A DNA stretch of 64,000 bases, from NCBI GenBank assembly GCA_019095985.1, contig CM032660.1:15945692-16009691 (forward strand), read 5' to 3'. Source of the stretch: Streblospio benedicti. Taxonomy: Eukaryota > Annelida > Polychaeta > Spionida > Spionidae. Of this stretch, positions 1 through 11,948 are shown one piece after another. The notes beneath the pieces were generated by a model that saw only the letters and a program-made list of their open reading frames with translations, was not told where the DNA came from and made no database searches. Position 1 is the first letter of the stretch, and the number at the start of each line of letters is the position of its first letter. The position numbers and the translations under genes were made by a program.

Positions 1-1
1 A

Positions 2-1135
2 ACATATAGGAATATAAAAGCTATTGATCTTAGTCTATGGTTATCAGATCTGTCTAAATTAGATTTTTGCACAAACCCTTCATACGATTTGGATGAACTT
101 GTTGATCAATACTGCAATTCACTTGGTAATCTGCTTGATAAACATGCAGCACTAAAGAGTAAAGTAATTCCAATACGTTTACAAGCAAAGTGGTACAATA
201 ACGATATAGCAACTGCTAAAAGAAGTAAACGCAAAGCTGAAAGATTGTGGCGCAAAACTAAATTAAACATTCATGCAGAAATTTATAGAGTAGAGTGTCA
301 TAAGGTAAAGAAACTATGCCTTAAGGCAGAGAAAGAATATTATGAAAAGTTGATTGAAGAATGTAATAGTGATCAGAGGAGACTCTTCAGGATAACGGAA
401 GAGCTGATGCATGTCGCGAATCAGTCAATCCTTCCTGCTCATGAAAATGCAGAGGAGTTAGCTAATCTGTTTGTAGATTTTTTCCAGGAAAAAATTAGGA
501 AGATTAATGACACTTTTGATAACTCTTCACAGCCATTTAATCATGACAAGGCATCATTTCACACTACATTAGATTCTTTTAGACCAGTCACAGAAGACGA
601 AATGCGCAAAATGATTACTTGAAGTAATTAAAAAACTTATATGCTTGATCCCATACCCACTAGCCTTCTTAAAGCCCCATTTGAAAACCTTTTACAAGTG
701 ATTACAAAAATCGTAAATTTAACTATAACAACATCAAAAGTCATCAATCATCAATTTGAAACTGCTATAGTGTTTCCAATACTGAAAAAGATCAAGTTAT
801 ACAGGGAAGATCTTAGTAACTACAGGCCAGTGTCAAATCTACCTTTTATTGGAAAAGTAACTGAAAAAGTTGTAGTAAATCAGATGAAGGGCCATATGAC
901 AGTAAATAAGCTTTATGAATTGTTTCAGTCTACATACAGAGAAGAACACAGCGCAGAAACTGCGCTTTTATATGTATGCAATGACATACTCACCTGTCTG
1001 TTGGATCTCTCTGCAGCATTTGACACAATAAATCAATCATTCTTTTTGGAGAGGTTAGTGAAGTCTATTGGCATCACAGGTAAAGTTTTAGAATGGCTTC
1101 GTTCTTATTTTGAAGATAGGAAACAAGTTATTGGC
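2..1135 (+). mobile_element. LINE (non-LTR retrotransposon) relic, CR1/L2/Jockey-like, reverse transcriptase N-terminal half
   Basis: Coding similarity starts at the left edge and continues in frame from position 2, so the element extends beyond the window. The linker after the endonuclease is visible (DLDELVDQY, then KWYNNDI and RKAERLWRKTKL). It is followed by the early reverse transcriptase blocks LDPIPTSLLK, SNYRPVSNLPFIGKV and LLDLSAAFDT. Two in-frame stops lie around 620-635, just before LDPIPTS. About a dozen residues usually found between NDIL and LLDLSAAFDT are missing. Homology stops at about 1135 inside the motif WLRSYFEDRKQVI, where unrelated GC-rich sequence begins. The catalytic YADD block is therefore absent, and this is a dead, 3'-truncated copy. 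The clade assignment is from memory of motif wording and is tentative. Confidence 0.85.
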
Positions 1136-1612
1136 CCCGGCAAGAGGCAGCAGCGCCTGGCGGGGAATCCGCACAGATTGACTTCGCTTGAGCAGGGCCA
1201 TGACGAGTGCATTGAGCTTGTACTGCTTGGCGGAGTCTGCAGAGGCGTCAGGGCATATCCAAAGAATCCTCTGTCCCCTCCATCTCTTTCACCTCCACCT
1301 GCTCATCCCACGTGGTGGGGGTAGCCGAGTCAGCTGGAGGTTCAGAGCATGGTGGCTCCGGTGTCAATACTTGGCTGGCCGTAGGCTGTGTACTGTGTAG
1401 GCTCAGAAGACCCTGTCCAATTGTTGCAGGCGTGGTGGTCGGTGTGGTGCTCTGAACGTACAGGAGGCCCTGATTCTTCAGGTGAGATGACTCCCACATG
1501 GGGTGTGAGCTCTTGGGATCATTAACGGTTGCTGTGAGAGCTATCTCTTCTTCCATAGAGGACGAGATTTTACCCACCTTCCTCCTAGCAGTGACGCACT
1601 TCATCAGAATTT
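1136..1612 (-). pseudogene. GC-rich coding scrap of unknown origin inserted in the LINE relic
   Basis: This block is clearly richer in GC than its surroundings and begins exactly where LINE homology breaks off. On the minus strand an open frame (1604-1248) encodes a Ser/Thr/Pro-rich stretch with MEEEIALTATVND and WDEQVEVKEMEGTEDSL. After its end, a second minus-strand frame continues with protein-like sequence (SADSAKQYKLNALVMALLKR, then SQSVRIPRQALL). The two frames together suggest one interrupted coding piece, perhaps a retrocopied or captured exon. I do not recognise the protein. Confidence 0.4.
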
Positions 1613-3500
1613 CCTTAGAGTTGCATATCAGGTATTTGAAAGGAATTTGCTTATCAATTTGAAATGTATAAAAAGTATTAATAATTTATTTAACTATCAT
1701 AAATTATATCAATTTATTCCAGAGTGATCATATTTGGGGCAATATGCTTTGTAAAAACGATGCTCCTTTACCATCGGAATGGGGATGGGAACAGAAATCT
1801 CCAGAGTTGTCCCCTATACCACTATATTTGTAACAAAAAACTGATTTACCAGAATTAGTTGTTTGTAAATGCAGATCAACATGTAAACCACCATGTAAAT
1901 GTTTCATGAATAAACATGTCAGCCATGCATGTCACTATGTTTGGTGTTTAATCTATCTAATTAAATGTGGTATTCAAGTTATGCAATTGCGTGTTGTATA
2001 TAAGATACATATTTAAGTATAAATGTCTTGGATTTGAAAACAAAGCCGCAAACATGGCATCAACTCTTACAAAGAAATGTGAGATATCAAAAGCAATTCT
2101 GCTATTTCTTTTCATGATCTGAAATGATTACAAAAATATTTGAATTAGGGGTTTGAATTATCATTTTTCGGATTCCTGACCCCCAAAACATAATACTAAT
2201 CAGTTATTTCATAATTATAGCTATCATAGTGAAACAAATATGCAAGAAACATATTTTCATCGGCCATTTTGAAAAATGGCAGCCATATTTGATATGAGGG
2301 AAGATATGTGTTGTATCTATGTACAAAACTCTAATTTGAACGTTAGGGTACTTGTGTGCCAAAGTAAATGATTGTGCTCTGAAAAATGTTTCTATATTGA
2401 TGAAATTGACCATTATGTTTACATTGAGAGTTTACCTAACATTGTCATTTCTTGAAGACACGATGGAAAATGTCATATATGTTGGATATATTTGGTGATC
2501 TAATTTGTATCTTAGAATGGATGCTTGGATTGAAATATGCTAATTAACATTCTGTAACTGTAAATATGTATGAGTGCCGTCTTTCCAGTACATCATTTTA
2601 GACGGGACGCATCGCAAAATTGCCCTAAATTGGGTCCAAATATAAGTGTTGTATTCCGGCGTCCATTTTTAAGACATTCCCCCAAAATCCTGTCACTTTT
2701 TAATGACAAACCTCGAGACGTAGGTCGGCCACATGATAGATATTCTGAGTCCTCCAAACAAAAGCTTATTATCTTGTTTTCAAAGTTCAATTTTCACCAG
2801 TTACTGCAAGCTGTATGCTGGTATGAAAAAAATACTGGCTGGCAAAAAATCGCTTGTGAGAAGATTTTGAACTTGCAAACAACATGAAATGTAGGTCTCC
2901 CTTTCGGACTAGTCAACTTGAATTCTGAGTCAACCTGGCGAAAAGTAGGTCGTGTCTGATGACCAAACGTCCACTTACTCTGAGGTCTGTGCAGTAGGAC
3001 CTCTGACATGAGATAAAAAGAATTCAATATCTAAATGCCTCTACTGTGTCTGATCTTTGCGCCAAATAAATAAGGAGTATTGTGATTAAAAAGGATAATG
3101 AATGATACAATGTTGAATAATAAAATAAAACTATCATGTCTAATGAATAAAAATATCTATTTACTTTTTTACAAACAGGTCTGTTGACATTCGTCACACT
3201 TACTCCACAAGTATTTTCATCATTCTGACAATAATACATAACCTACAGATCAACTATAGATTCAAATTATCCCTTTTACACTGAGAATACACAAAGTTCT
3301 AAATGCAAAATATTTCCATTCAACTTGAATAATGACAGATTGTGTTAACATTAAAATCGATGCATTATAAGAAAACATTACAAAATTACTCGGGTAACCG
3401 GGTATGTACCTTAACAAGTTCAATTGGAATTCTGTGACTAGGTTAAAAATCACACCAATTGAGAATTATATATACGTTTACAACTATCGTTTTGTGCTAG
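1613..3500. other. Intergenic, AT-rich, no gene recognised
   Basis: Only short, unsupported open frames occur here. No splice-flanked coding exon, RNA gene or clear repeat structure was seen. Confidence 0.5.
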
Positions 3501-3828
3501 TTTTATAAGCTCACATTGACAGCCTTTCGAACCTTCCCGGTCCTTCTTCAGTCTGCCAACTGCCTAATCGTCACGTGATCGTGGTGTGACGTCGTCGGCA
3601 GAGGCTGGTAGGATGTTGGTATAGATGGCTGGCAGGTCGGCGGCCCCCACGTTCTTATTGCCCTAGAAGCACCTCCTCACACGTCTCCTTACATCAACAT
3701 CAACCAGACAGAGAGAGCCATCACCTATCCCTGGATAACATCAAGATAATAGATCGTGACCAGAACACTTTTGAAAGAAAGATCAGGGAGGCCATACACA
3801 TCAAGCGCCTCAAACCCGACCTCAATAA
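3500..3828 (+). mobile_element. Penelope-like element, C-terminal endonuclease end (fragment)
   Basis: From 3719 the plus strand reads HHLSLDNIKIIDRDQNTF followed by ERKIREAIHIKRLKPDLN. The pattern, an acidic or basic run, then REAIHIK, then KPxLN, is the familiar ending of Penelope-like element ORFs next to the GIY-YIG endonuclease. The preceding 200 bp are GC-rich and contain the kind of proline- and cysteine-poor spacer seen in these elements. The element is a short terminal fragment with no reverse transcriptase in reach. Its coding frame runs straight into the end of the neighbouring CNOT2 copy at about 3829. Confidence 0.6.
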
Positions 3829-5177
3829 CTATTGTTGATTTGGTGCAGTCATATTTGGTAATTGGGTTTTTCGTCCAATTTATCATATTCTAGATGGAAC
3901 TCTTTTTAACTTTTTCGCCACGACTGCACATCAAAGTAATGATACGTTCCCCTTTCATACGTTTAGGTTTTCACAACAGGCTCCATCCCTTGTGTTTGCG
4001 TTATCCAAACTCTTTCCTCTTTATGAAGACGCCATAATACAACTCGGCTGCCGCTGCCAGCTGTAGAACATCATTACCATTCATGTAATATAAGAAGAAT
4101 AATAAATCATCCCCGTAGCGATCGAGCTTGATTGGCGCTAGCTTATCTCGAATGAACAAAATGGTGCGATACTCTGGGGGTACATGGAAATCAATGTCCT
4201 GTGGTCGACACGGGCCATCAGCCCATGGTGACTGGAACGTATTGTAGAGATTTTCACCTGATGATAGATTAAGACCTAAGGTGGTTAGCTCAGTTCCTGG
4301 ATTCAAGGCGACGAGGTTCGGGTCTGTTTCTGCTGCTCGAATGAATGTTTAACAAACCTGCCATACCAAACTGATCTTTAACCATACCTTGAGGGATATT
4401 TGTAACGGTACCATCTGATAGTAATTGAATTTCACGTTTTTGATTTAGCCCTGATGATTGGCGACTATCCCGTAATGTTTGCTCATATGGACCTATATTG
4501 TTACTACTTGCTCCTGACGGACTTTTTCTACCATTTTCCAATGATGTGCCCCTTGGGGGATTTTGAGCACCAGGCAATGCTGGAAAATCCTCTTGTTGAA
4601 TTTGGAATTCTGGTGCTGGTTCCTGCGGCCTTTGACTTTTTGATGCATCTTTACAGATCATTTGTTTCCAATCATAATTTCTGGGAAATGGATTTGAACC
4701 TGATTCTCTATTGCCTAATGTTGGAAACTCCGAGAGATTAAGACTGGGCGTATTGCCATTATTTCTGCTAAATGCTGACATACCCATGGTCATGGACAGG
4801 TTCGACATACTGCTCGATGTACTTGTATTACTGAGAATACTGGATGACGTTGGCATTCCTGGTCGTTTGATTTGATTCATACCAACATTTTGTCCAGGTA
4901 ATTGTGGTAAAATGCCTCTTTGTCCCAAAGCAAACATATTCTGACTGCCTGCATTGGCATTTGGAGATCCCCGTTGCATTTGTTGTTGTTGATTAGAATG
5001 TGCTTGTTGAAGGCCCATTTGAATGCTTGGCCCCATCCTTCCACGTGATAATGAATTACTGCCACTTGACGGTATCCAATTTGAATTAAACAATTGTGAC
5101 GAAGGTGATTGTGACTGTGAGGGAGAAGCCATTTCGATTATTTTTCTTTTTTCAGTTTCATTCAAATTGGCGGCCAT
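3829..5177 (-). pseudogene. CNOT2: Intronless, broken copy of CNOT2 (CCR4-NOT complex subunit 2)
   Basis: CNOT2 is a scaffold subunit of the CCR4-NOT deadenylase. This minus-strand copy starts with MAANLNETEKRK at 5177, has a long Ser/Asn/Gln-rich region, and keeps family blocks such as NLSEFPTLGN, QQEDFPALPG and VTNIPQGMVKDQFGM. The C-terminal NOT box follows (TTLGLNLSSGENLY, SPWADGPCRPQDIDFHVP, LLFFLYYMNGNDVLQL). A one-base insertion near 4350 shifts the frame between GLLN and the NOT box. A second indel near 4027 follows AAAELYY, after which WRLHKEERVWIT is found in another frame, and further stops lie downstream. The predicted end, NMTAPNQQ plus stop, falls at 3829-3831. No intron interrupts about 1.35 kb of coding sequence, although a multi-exon parent is expected, so this is best read as a processed pseudogene. 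No poly(A) tail is visible because the copy abuts a Penelope-like fragment. Confidence 0.85.
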
Positions 5178-7060
5178 TTCTCTTAGTTACAGCGGGCTGT
5201 AAAATAAATGAAATGTTTCACCATTTGTGCTTATACATGACTATTCGAAATAAAAACTATCCGTCGCCTATAATTGCTCAACCATTATTTGCATCTCAAT
5301 TAGGCATAAAATATATATAGATTTTTAAAAACATGCACAATAAATAAATGAGTATTATCCGGATGAATAAATGTGGTGATTACGATGAAATGTGTGTGCC
5401 TCGTTCTCATCAATGAAAATTGGAGGTGATTTCCTTCAAAATGGTATACGATGTGTGGGGTCAATTTTCATAGAAATGTGAGTATTCGGCGATGTAAATT
5501 AGTCGCATTAAATGGTTTGCCAATGTGAAAAAAATTCTTCCGAATGATAGTAAAATTTTACAGTTCTTGTTGTTTTGTACGTAGAGAAATGAATGCAAAG
5601 ATCAGAGATTTTATAGATAGTAAAATTATATCAATACTCTTGGCTTATTTGCTAAACAATTTGCATCAGTATGTAAAGTTTATTCCCTTTAGTTTGACAT
5701 GCTAGATTAGCACGTGAGTATTGGCAGTCCTTCTGTATTTAAAGTTATTTGGAAAAGAGGGCGATTTTCCCGTAAAAAAAGTTGGAGTTGACTCCGATCT
5801 GGTAGAATATGTGTTAAAACTATTTCAGCTTGGATGAACTATAAAGAATGGAACTGTTGTTCAGTAATCTTTCATAGCAAATGTGAAGTTTAAATATGCA
5901 ATATCTTTGCGGTTTGACATAAAGATTTTCTGTATCATTTTGTCAATATCACCGTACGATACTAAAAAAAAATGAATACCATTATTTTCTTGATACTCGC
6001 CTAGTTTTGAAAAACTGCTGGTACATGAATTTGCTCGCTAGGGATAAAGGCTCAATAACTGCCTGTCTAGAATAAGCAACGTTCAACAGCCTGTGTTTAT
6101 TCAAATATGGACAGAAAATACCATGTAATCTCACCAAATAACTTGTGCACAGCTAGATTTCAATTGTCCCTGACTAAGTTAAAGTCCTTGATTCAAACAA
6201 GAATGCGAAATATCTAGACAATCTTTTATAAAATGTGTGTAAATCACATCATATTGCTTCTATCTAAGTATACTAGTCTGACCAATAAACTGTTTGACAG
6301 GGGACTGTAATTATATTCTTTGTTTGACAGATGCGCCGATGAATCAGTATAGCCCCCGATACAAATATAAAACTGACATACATCTTTTTTTATTAAATTC
6401 ACGCCGATGAAGCAAAAAATTGCGTTTTTTCATGACAATATCGGCCGGAGAACCTGATTCCACAAGGTGCATAAGTGCTGATAGACATAATATTCTTGGC
6501 TTAAGTCGTGTAAAAACATATGTGATAAATGCTACCATATAGTGAACTTCGTTATGGAAAGCACCGTTAGGAATCTGTCACAATGCTACCGCATTAACGC
6601 TGCCCACATGAATTTGACCAATCACATGGCGGGTACTTACTCGTGTTGTTTATTTTTTTTACATCTGGTAAGGCACCTGTAATGGCGATGTTGAAGTTGT
6701 CATATTTTCTTTGCAAAACTTAAATTATTCATCCCCCATGCCTCATCTAGTTATATCTTTTATTCTGGGTTACAGCATAGGCGATTGGGAAACTATTGAT
6801 CATATGTAGATGTCGAATAGTTAGTGTTTCTTACGAAATGCATTTCAAATTGTACTAGTGCTCGCTGAGAGAACTCGGCACAGATAAGATACGTGGGTTG
6901 ATTTCTTTATTCACCTCGTATTCACCTCGTACACAGTCAGTAGTTACCCATAAATGAGTATTGAGACCGGCAGAGGTAGGATCTTTATCTTCGGTGCTCA
7001 ATACTGTACGTGTGTTTAACACTGTTCTGGAGATTGTTACCTGTCGGTTTTCTGACGAGT
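5178..7060. other. Intergenic, AT-rich, no gene recognised
   Basis: No coding exon with supporting splice sites was found on either strand. Short open frames (for example 6344-6538) lack family resemblance. Confidence 0.5.
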
Positions 7061-7065
7061 TGCTA

Positions 7066-8409
7066 CTAGGAGAATCGGTACTCGTATAGGTCTGGGTGGT
7101 CTGACCAGTCTCTCACGAGACCAGCCTTGAACTGGTTTATGGTTTCGGCATGGACTATTTCACTGGACAAGTGGTTCCAGTCATCGACCACTCTAGTGGC
7201 CAAGAATCTGTGGCGAACACCAGTTGCTTCAGGTTTCTGTAGTTTTAGGCCATGTCCTCTGGTTTTATGACTAAGCGTACTCTGGAACATGGATTTGTTG
7301 ATACACATTTGTTGATACACTTGGAGCACCTAGTGTCCATATTCAATGTGTCCTTGCCAGAAAGAATCTTGTAGGTTTGGATGATGTCAGCACGTTTTTT
7401 TTCGGAAGATTAGGGTTGGCAGTTTCAGACTTTGGAGTCGCTCAGATTATGAAAGCTTTTTCAATTTTGGAACCATTCTGGTGGCCCGTCGCTGTACATT
7501 CTCTAACAAGTCCTTATCGCTCTTGAGGTTCTTACCTCTTACACATGAGGCGTATTCTAATAAAGGCCTGACAAGTGATTTGTAGAGAAGAAGCATAGTT
7601 TCAGAGGTCATAAACTTGAAGGTTGTTTTCAGGCATCCCAGTACTCTGTTGGCTTTATTCACAATTTGTCGTACATGGTCAGAGAATTTTAACTTATTGT
7701 CTACGGTGACTCCTAGATCCTTTTCCGTTGTCACTGACTCCAATTCATGCTGTGTTCTGTCAGATGTCGACATACTGTAGGTCGAAGATGGATTTGCTGT
7801 TCCGAGGTGCATGACCTTACACTTTTGTGGATGGAATCGCATCTGCATTAGACTTCACCAGTCTTTAAGTCTACGAAGGTCTTCGCCTAGGGTCTCGACA
7901 GAGTTGGTGTTCGATATGGCAGTAAAGAGCTTGGTGTATCCCGCAAACATTGATATTACACTTTCCACTGCAGCAGGTATATCTGATACAAAGAGAGTGA
8001 AGAGTGTAGGCCCTAGAACTGATCCTTGTGGCACTCCACTATCTACTGGGCTCCAGGATGAGGTGGCGTCATTCACTCTAACATGTTGCCGTTGGCCTGT
8101 CAGAAATGATTCAATCCATGCTAAAGCCTTGTTCTTTATGCCAAAACTGGAGATTTGACGTATGAGGCGTTGGTGTGGTACCGTATCAAAGACTTAGGCA
8201 TAATCCAGATAAATGACGTCTACTGGTATGCCATGCATAAGGGCTTCTGTCCAGACGTTCAGGGCTTCAAGCAAATTTGTGACGGTACTCCTACCACAAC
8301 AAAAACCATGCTGTTCTTGGCAAAGTAGGGAATTTGCCCGTGCATGTTGGGTAATTTGGTCGACGATAATCCACTCTAATACCTTGCACACTACAGATGT
8401 AATTGACAC
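7066..8409 (-). mobile_element. LINE relic, CR1-like, reverse transcriptase to C-terminus
   Basis: Read on the minus strand from 8409 to 7066, the order is that of a CR1/Jockey-type ORF2: VVCKVLEWIIVDQI, then QHGFCCGRSTVTNL, IYLDYA, SGVPQGSVLGPTLFTLFVSD, MFAGYTKLF, CKVMHLG, VTTEKDLGVTVDNKLKFSDH, VRPLLEYAS, ENVQRRATRM, and finally RGHGLKLQKPEATGVRHRF with VVDDWNHLSSEIV. The catalytic ADD of the expected MFADDTKLF has become AGY. The blocks are spread over several frames, so there are multiple frameshifts. The 5' end is truncated near 8410. The element is dead. Confidence 0.9.
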
Positions 8410-8419
8410 GGGTCGGTAG

Positions 8420-9308
8420 TTTGCTGCATCTCTTCTATCTCCCTTGTATATATATTTTTTTTTTAATTTTTTTTGGTCTTGCTACCGTATCAACATAAAA
8501 CTGCCACGTTGTTTTTTTTTAATTTTGTATGCCAACCGACTGTTATGAGACCAAGACATTGTTTTTAATTTTAAAATTTGTCAAACAAAGAATATAATTA
8601 ATGTCCCCAAATAGATAAACGCCATGGTGCTTATTTAAGAAAATTCATTATTCATTATCATAGATGGTCGAATTATTTTGAATGATTTTTCATAGGCCGG
8701 TTTCTAATATTGGTCACATTTTGTAGTAACAATATTCGCAAAGTTTTCTTTAAAGATTAAATAACTAAGAAATTTATGATTTAGGCTGAGACCATCCTAT
8801 GGGTAACACATGGCAAGGAGCATCCTCTGTTCTGTAATTTGGTGCAGTTGCTTAATCAGAGTGAACATGAGCTACGATCAAAGGGCGGAGTTGCCAGCAT
8901 TGAAGACAATCCTGAAGACGATGATTAAATCTTAGTAAATCTTGGAAAGAAGGACCTTGAAATAATAGAATTGTACTTTTTTTATTACCATACCACGAAC
9001 CCGGTGAATAAAAATGTCATTATACACAGTGAAGTCCAAATGTTACTAATATTAGCGTGTCCTTTAACCTACTTGTACATACTGACAAGGAATCACAACA
9101 GCCCAAAATTTGATGCTAAATTGGCCATATCTCTCTTATAATCTTATTATCCATCGGATTTCAAAAATCTTTTTTTTAAATTGTTTCTTTTATCATTTCC
9201 CACCACATATTATTTTTTTTAAAATTATAATTAATTCCATATTTTGAGCTGGACACTCTACTATTACTAATATTAATGTAATATGTTTGATTGATAGATT
9301 TACTAGAA
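8420..9308. other. Intergenic, AT-rich with T-runs
   Basis: There is poly-T-rich sequence around 8450-8520 and otherwise unstructured AT-rich DNA. No gene was recognised. Confidence 0.5.
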
Positions 9309-10530
9309 TCTATATATATAAAGGAAGAGGCGATTTTTTGTGTCACAAAAGGCTTTTTAACCACAAGACGTACACACTCCAAATTATGTATGTACAATCA
9401 GGACAACTTGGTGGTCGTTATAATGTCACATTTCAAACCAAACAAATTGGTTTTAATGATAAAAACAAGAAAAAAGATTTTATTAGAAAGGTTGCTTACA
9501 GGGCCATGTTTGTTAAAGGTACGTAATACGTTAAACGTTAGTATATGTCAAACGTACGTTGCACGTCACCCGTACAGTTATGTCAAACGTACGTTACACG
9601 TCACACGCACAGTCATACAACGAGGAAGCTGGGGAGGGTGCATGGGTGATGATGGTGATGGAGGTGCATTTTATCTGCTCCGGACGAGGAGGGGTGTTGG
9701 CAGAAAAGGTGTGTGTATCCATATTGCGGGGGTGGGGGGGAGACATGGCTGGTGTCCATATGGGATGGGGGTATGACTGGTGGTGAGGCAGGGAGGAGCA
9801 TTTAATCTGTTCCAGATCTCATCGATTTCAACCCGAGCAGCAGCAGAAAGGGGGTGATTGAGATGCACATTTAATGGTCTGCACGTGTTTTACAGGGGTA
9901 GGAGTAGCTGGAGGGAGGGATATTAGAGGGATCAAGCATTGCAACATACATGTAGTGTATGTATTGCTGTCACATATGACTGTGGGAGGAACGTGATGGA
10001 GGTGTGTTTAATCTTTCCCAGACCTGTATAGTGACGGGAGCTGGTGTGAGGGATGTGGGACTGGGGAAAGAATGGGAAGGGAGGAGCATTTAATATGTTT
10101 TGATCTCATCCGTTTCAACCAGAGCAGCAGCAGGAAGGGGTGCATTAATTGTGAAATTATGGACCTGTTTAGATGGGGATAGGGCAGAGAGGGTTGGTGA
10201 GAGAACGGGGGGGGGTTGGAAGGAAAGGTAGGAATGAGTGGGACATTTAATCTGCTCGGCACGTGTTTACCAGCAGTATTACAGTAGCTGGCGGAGGCAT
10301 ATCAGACTGATCAATCAATGCCATATTTAGTACATTTAGTGTGTAAATGGCTGTGACAAATGACGATGGGAAGACGTTGATGGAGGTGTATTTAATCTGT
10401 CACAGACCTGTATACTGACGAGAACTGGTTCGAGGGATGTGAGACAGGAGGAAGGATTGGGAGGGAGAAGCATTTAATGTGTTCCGGATCTCATCTGTTT
10501 CAACCCGAGCAACGCCGGGTAAACAGCTAG
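9309..10530 (+). mobile_element. Non-autonomous Helitron, about 1.22 kb, both ends intact
   Basis: The 5' end is the classic TCTATATATATAAAGG (9309 on). The 3' end carries a short hairpin (ACCCG ... CGGGT, 10503-10520) followed by AAACAGCTAG, ending in CTAG at 10530. The flanks are A (9308) and T (10531), matching Helitron insertion between A and T without target duplication. No Rep/helicase coding sequence is present. Inside, blocks resembling the 3' end (GCATTTAATCTGTTCC, then a run ending in AACCCGAGCA) recur around 9795, 10085 and 10470. These alternate with a second recurring block at about 9980 and 10360, so the interior is built of roughly 300-390 bp imperfect tandem units. Confidence 0.85.
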
Positions 10531-10892
10531 TAAATAAATAAATCTACTTATCATATATACTAGTATTTAAATAAATACCTAGGACTAAGAATAAATATAT
10601 ATTAGTCCTAGTAAATACTAATCACTAGGACTTATCTTTAGTTATGTGCAAGCTACTGGTAAACAACCTAAAAGATAATGACATTTCTTGTTGATTCAGT
10701 TAAAATGTTCACCATTTTCCCGCTGAAAGAACACGTGGTAGAAGTACAACTTTATTCTAGAAGCTCGGACGTACAATATAGTACAAGCTGCTAGATCTAG
10801 ATCTAGATCTATATAGATCTAACGTGTAACGTACGTAGTCTAGATCTCTATTGATTGGTATTCTTCAGGATAGCACATGAAAGCGTATGCTT

Positions 10893-11618
10893 ATTGCGTC
10901 GCTTCAGCTAAGCTGCTGAAGCAAGCATTGTGTTTGGTTCGTGTGTAACTAACTAAATAACTAACTAACTATGTATGTATGTTTGTATGTATATGAATGT
11001 ATGTATGTATGTATGTATGTATGTATGTATGTATGTATGTATGTATGTATGTATGTATGTATGTATGTATGTATGTATGTATGTATGTATGTATGTATGT
11101 ATGTATGTACGTACGTACGTGCGTGCGTGCGTGCGTGCGTGCGTGCGTACGTACGTACGTACGTATGTATGTATGTATGTCTCCGGACAAGCTAGCGGGC
11201 GTACCGATAAACCGATTTCGTTCAAACTTTACACAACTATGAGGTATGAGGCGATACCAAAGTGATTCGATTTTGGGCAGTCTGCCAATTAAACTGTGCT
11301 CTCTAGAAGCCCATTCATGATATTCTTACTGATATTCAATGCAATTAAGCCAGCTAGAAAAATCCTTATTCCAACCAAGCAGCAAATATTGATTATTGGG
11401 TTTGAAACTGATATTGATTAGTGTCTGTTATTCAAATAGTACTATTGTATGGCAACACAAATATCTTTTCCCTGGATATATTTATTCTCATTCATTCTGT
11501 TTTCTACTCAAATTCATTTCTTGATTGTAAAGTATACATCATTTCAGTATATATCTTAATTGCCCATATGTCAACGTTGTTCTAGCGACGCAGTGTTCTT
11601 TGAACACTTTTGATCTAG
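10893..11618 (+). mobile_element. Helitron-like (HINE/Helentron-type) element with ATGT microsatellite, copy 1
   Basis: The element begins TTGCGTCGCTTCAG and has a 5' hairpin, GCTTCAG ... CTGAAGC (10901-10922). A long ATGT-type array follows (10969-11178). After it comes the body GTCTCCGGACAAGCTAG, and the end is a hairpin GTGTTCTTTGAACAC followed by TTTTGATCTAG. The same arrangement recurs at 20153-21512, which fixes both ends by comparison. The hairpin plus CTAG terminus fits Helitron-like elements, and the embedded tetranucleotide array resembles microsatellite-bearing elements of molluscs and flies. There is no coding capacity. Confidence 0.6.
10969..11178. repeat. Tetranucleotide array ATGT/ACGT/GCGT
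   Basis: The array is ordered: a long ATGT block, a few ACGT units, about seven GCGT units (near 11120-11148), a few ACGT units, then ATGT again. It therefore has a CpG-rich core with TpG-rich edges. Open frames read through it are artefacts. Confidence 0.95.
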
Positions 11619-11746
11619 AAACCAATGTGGTTGTTTGTTTGGCAGGTTAGGTAACCAACTGAGCCAAGGGTGTACTGGAGGGATCACACCAGGTATAGTT
11701 TTCAAACTAGGTGAGTTCTTTTACGTGCAGAGGGATGATCGAGTTG

Positions 11747-11948
11747 GTTATTGTAATTGTATGGGCCCCAACATCATGGGAGGGTGTATGTGGTGTGTAT
11801 ACTACTATGATTTACAAACACTATACCATACATATCACTACTATATTATAGTAGAAATATTTGCATGGCATAGTGTTTGTAATTCATGATAATATGCATA
11901 CCACACATCCCTCCCTTGACGCTGGGGTCCATGGGTGATTACATTAAC
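11747..11948. mobile_element. Foldback/MITE-like palindrome
   Basis: The arms of about 85 bp (11747-11833 and 11862-11948) are imperfect inverted copies. The left arm contains GGGCCCCAACATCATGGGAG and the right arm, read backwards, GGACCCCAGCGTCAAGGGAG. Both continue to ACAAACACTATRCCATRC. The short loop lies between them. There is no coding capacity. Confidence 0.75.

Noticed and set aside
4454-4741. Plus-strand ORF overlapping the CNOT2 copy
   Set aside because: Antisense shadow; the minus strand carries recognisable CNOT2 sequence.
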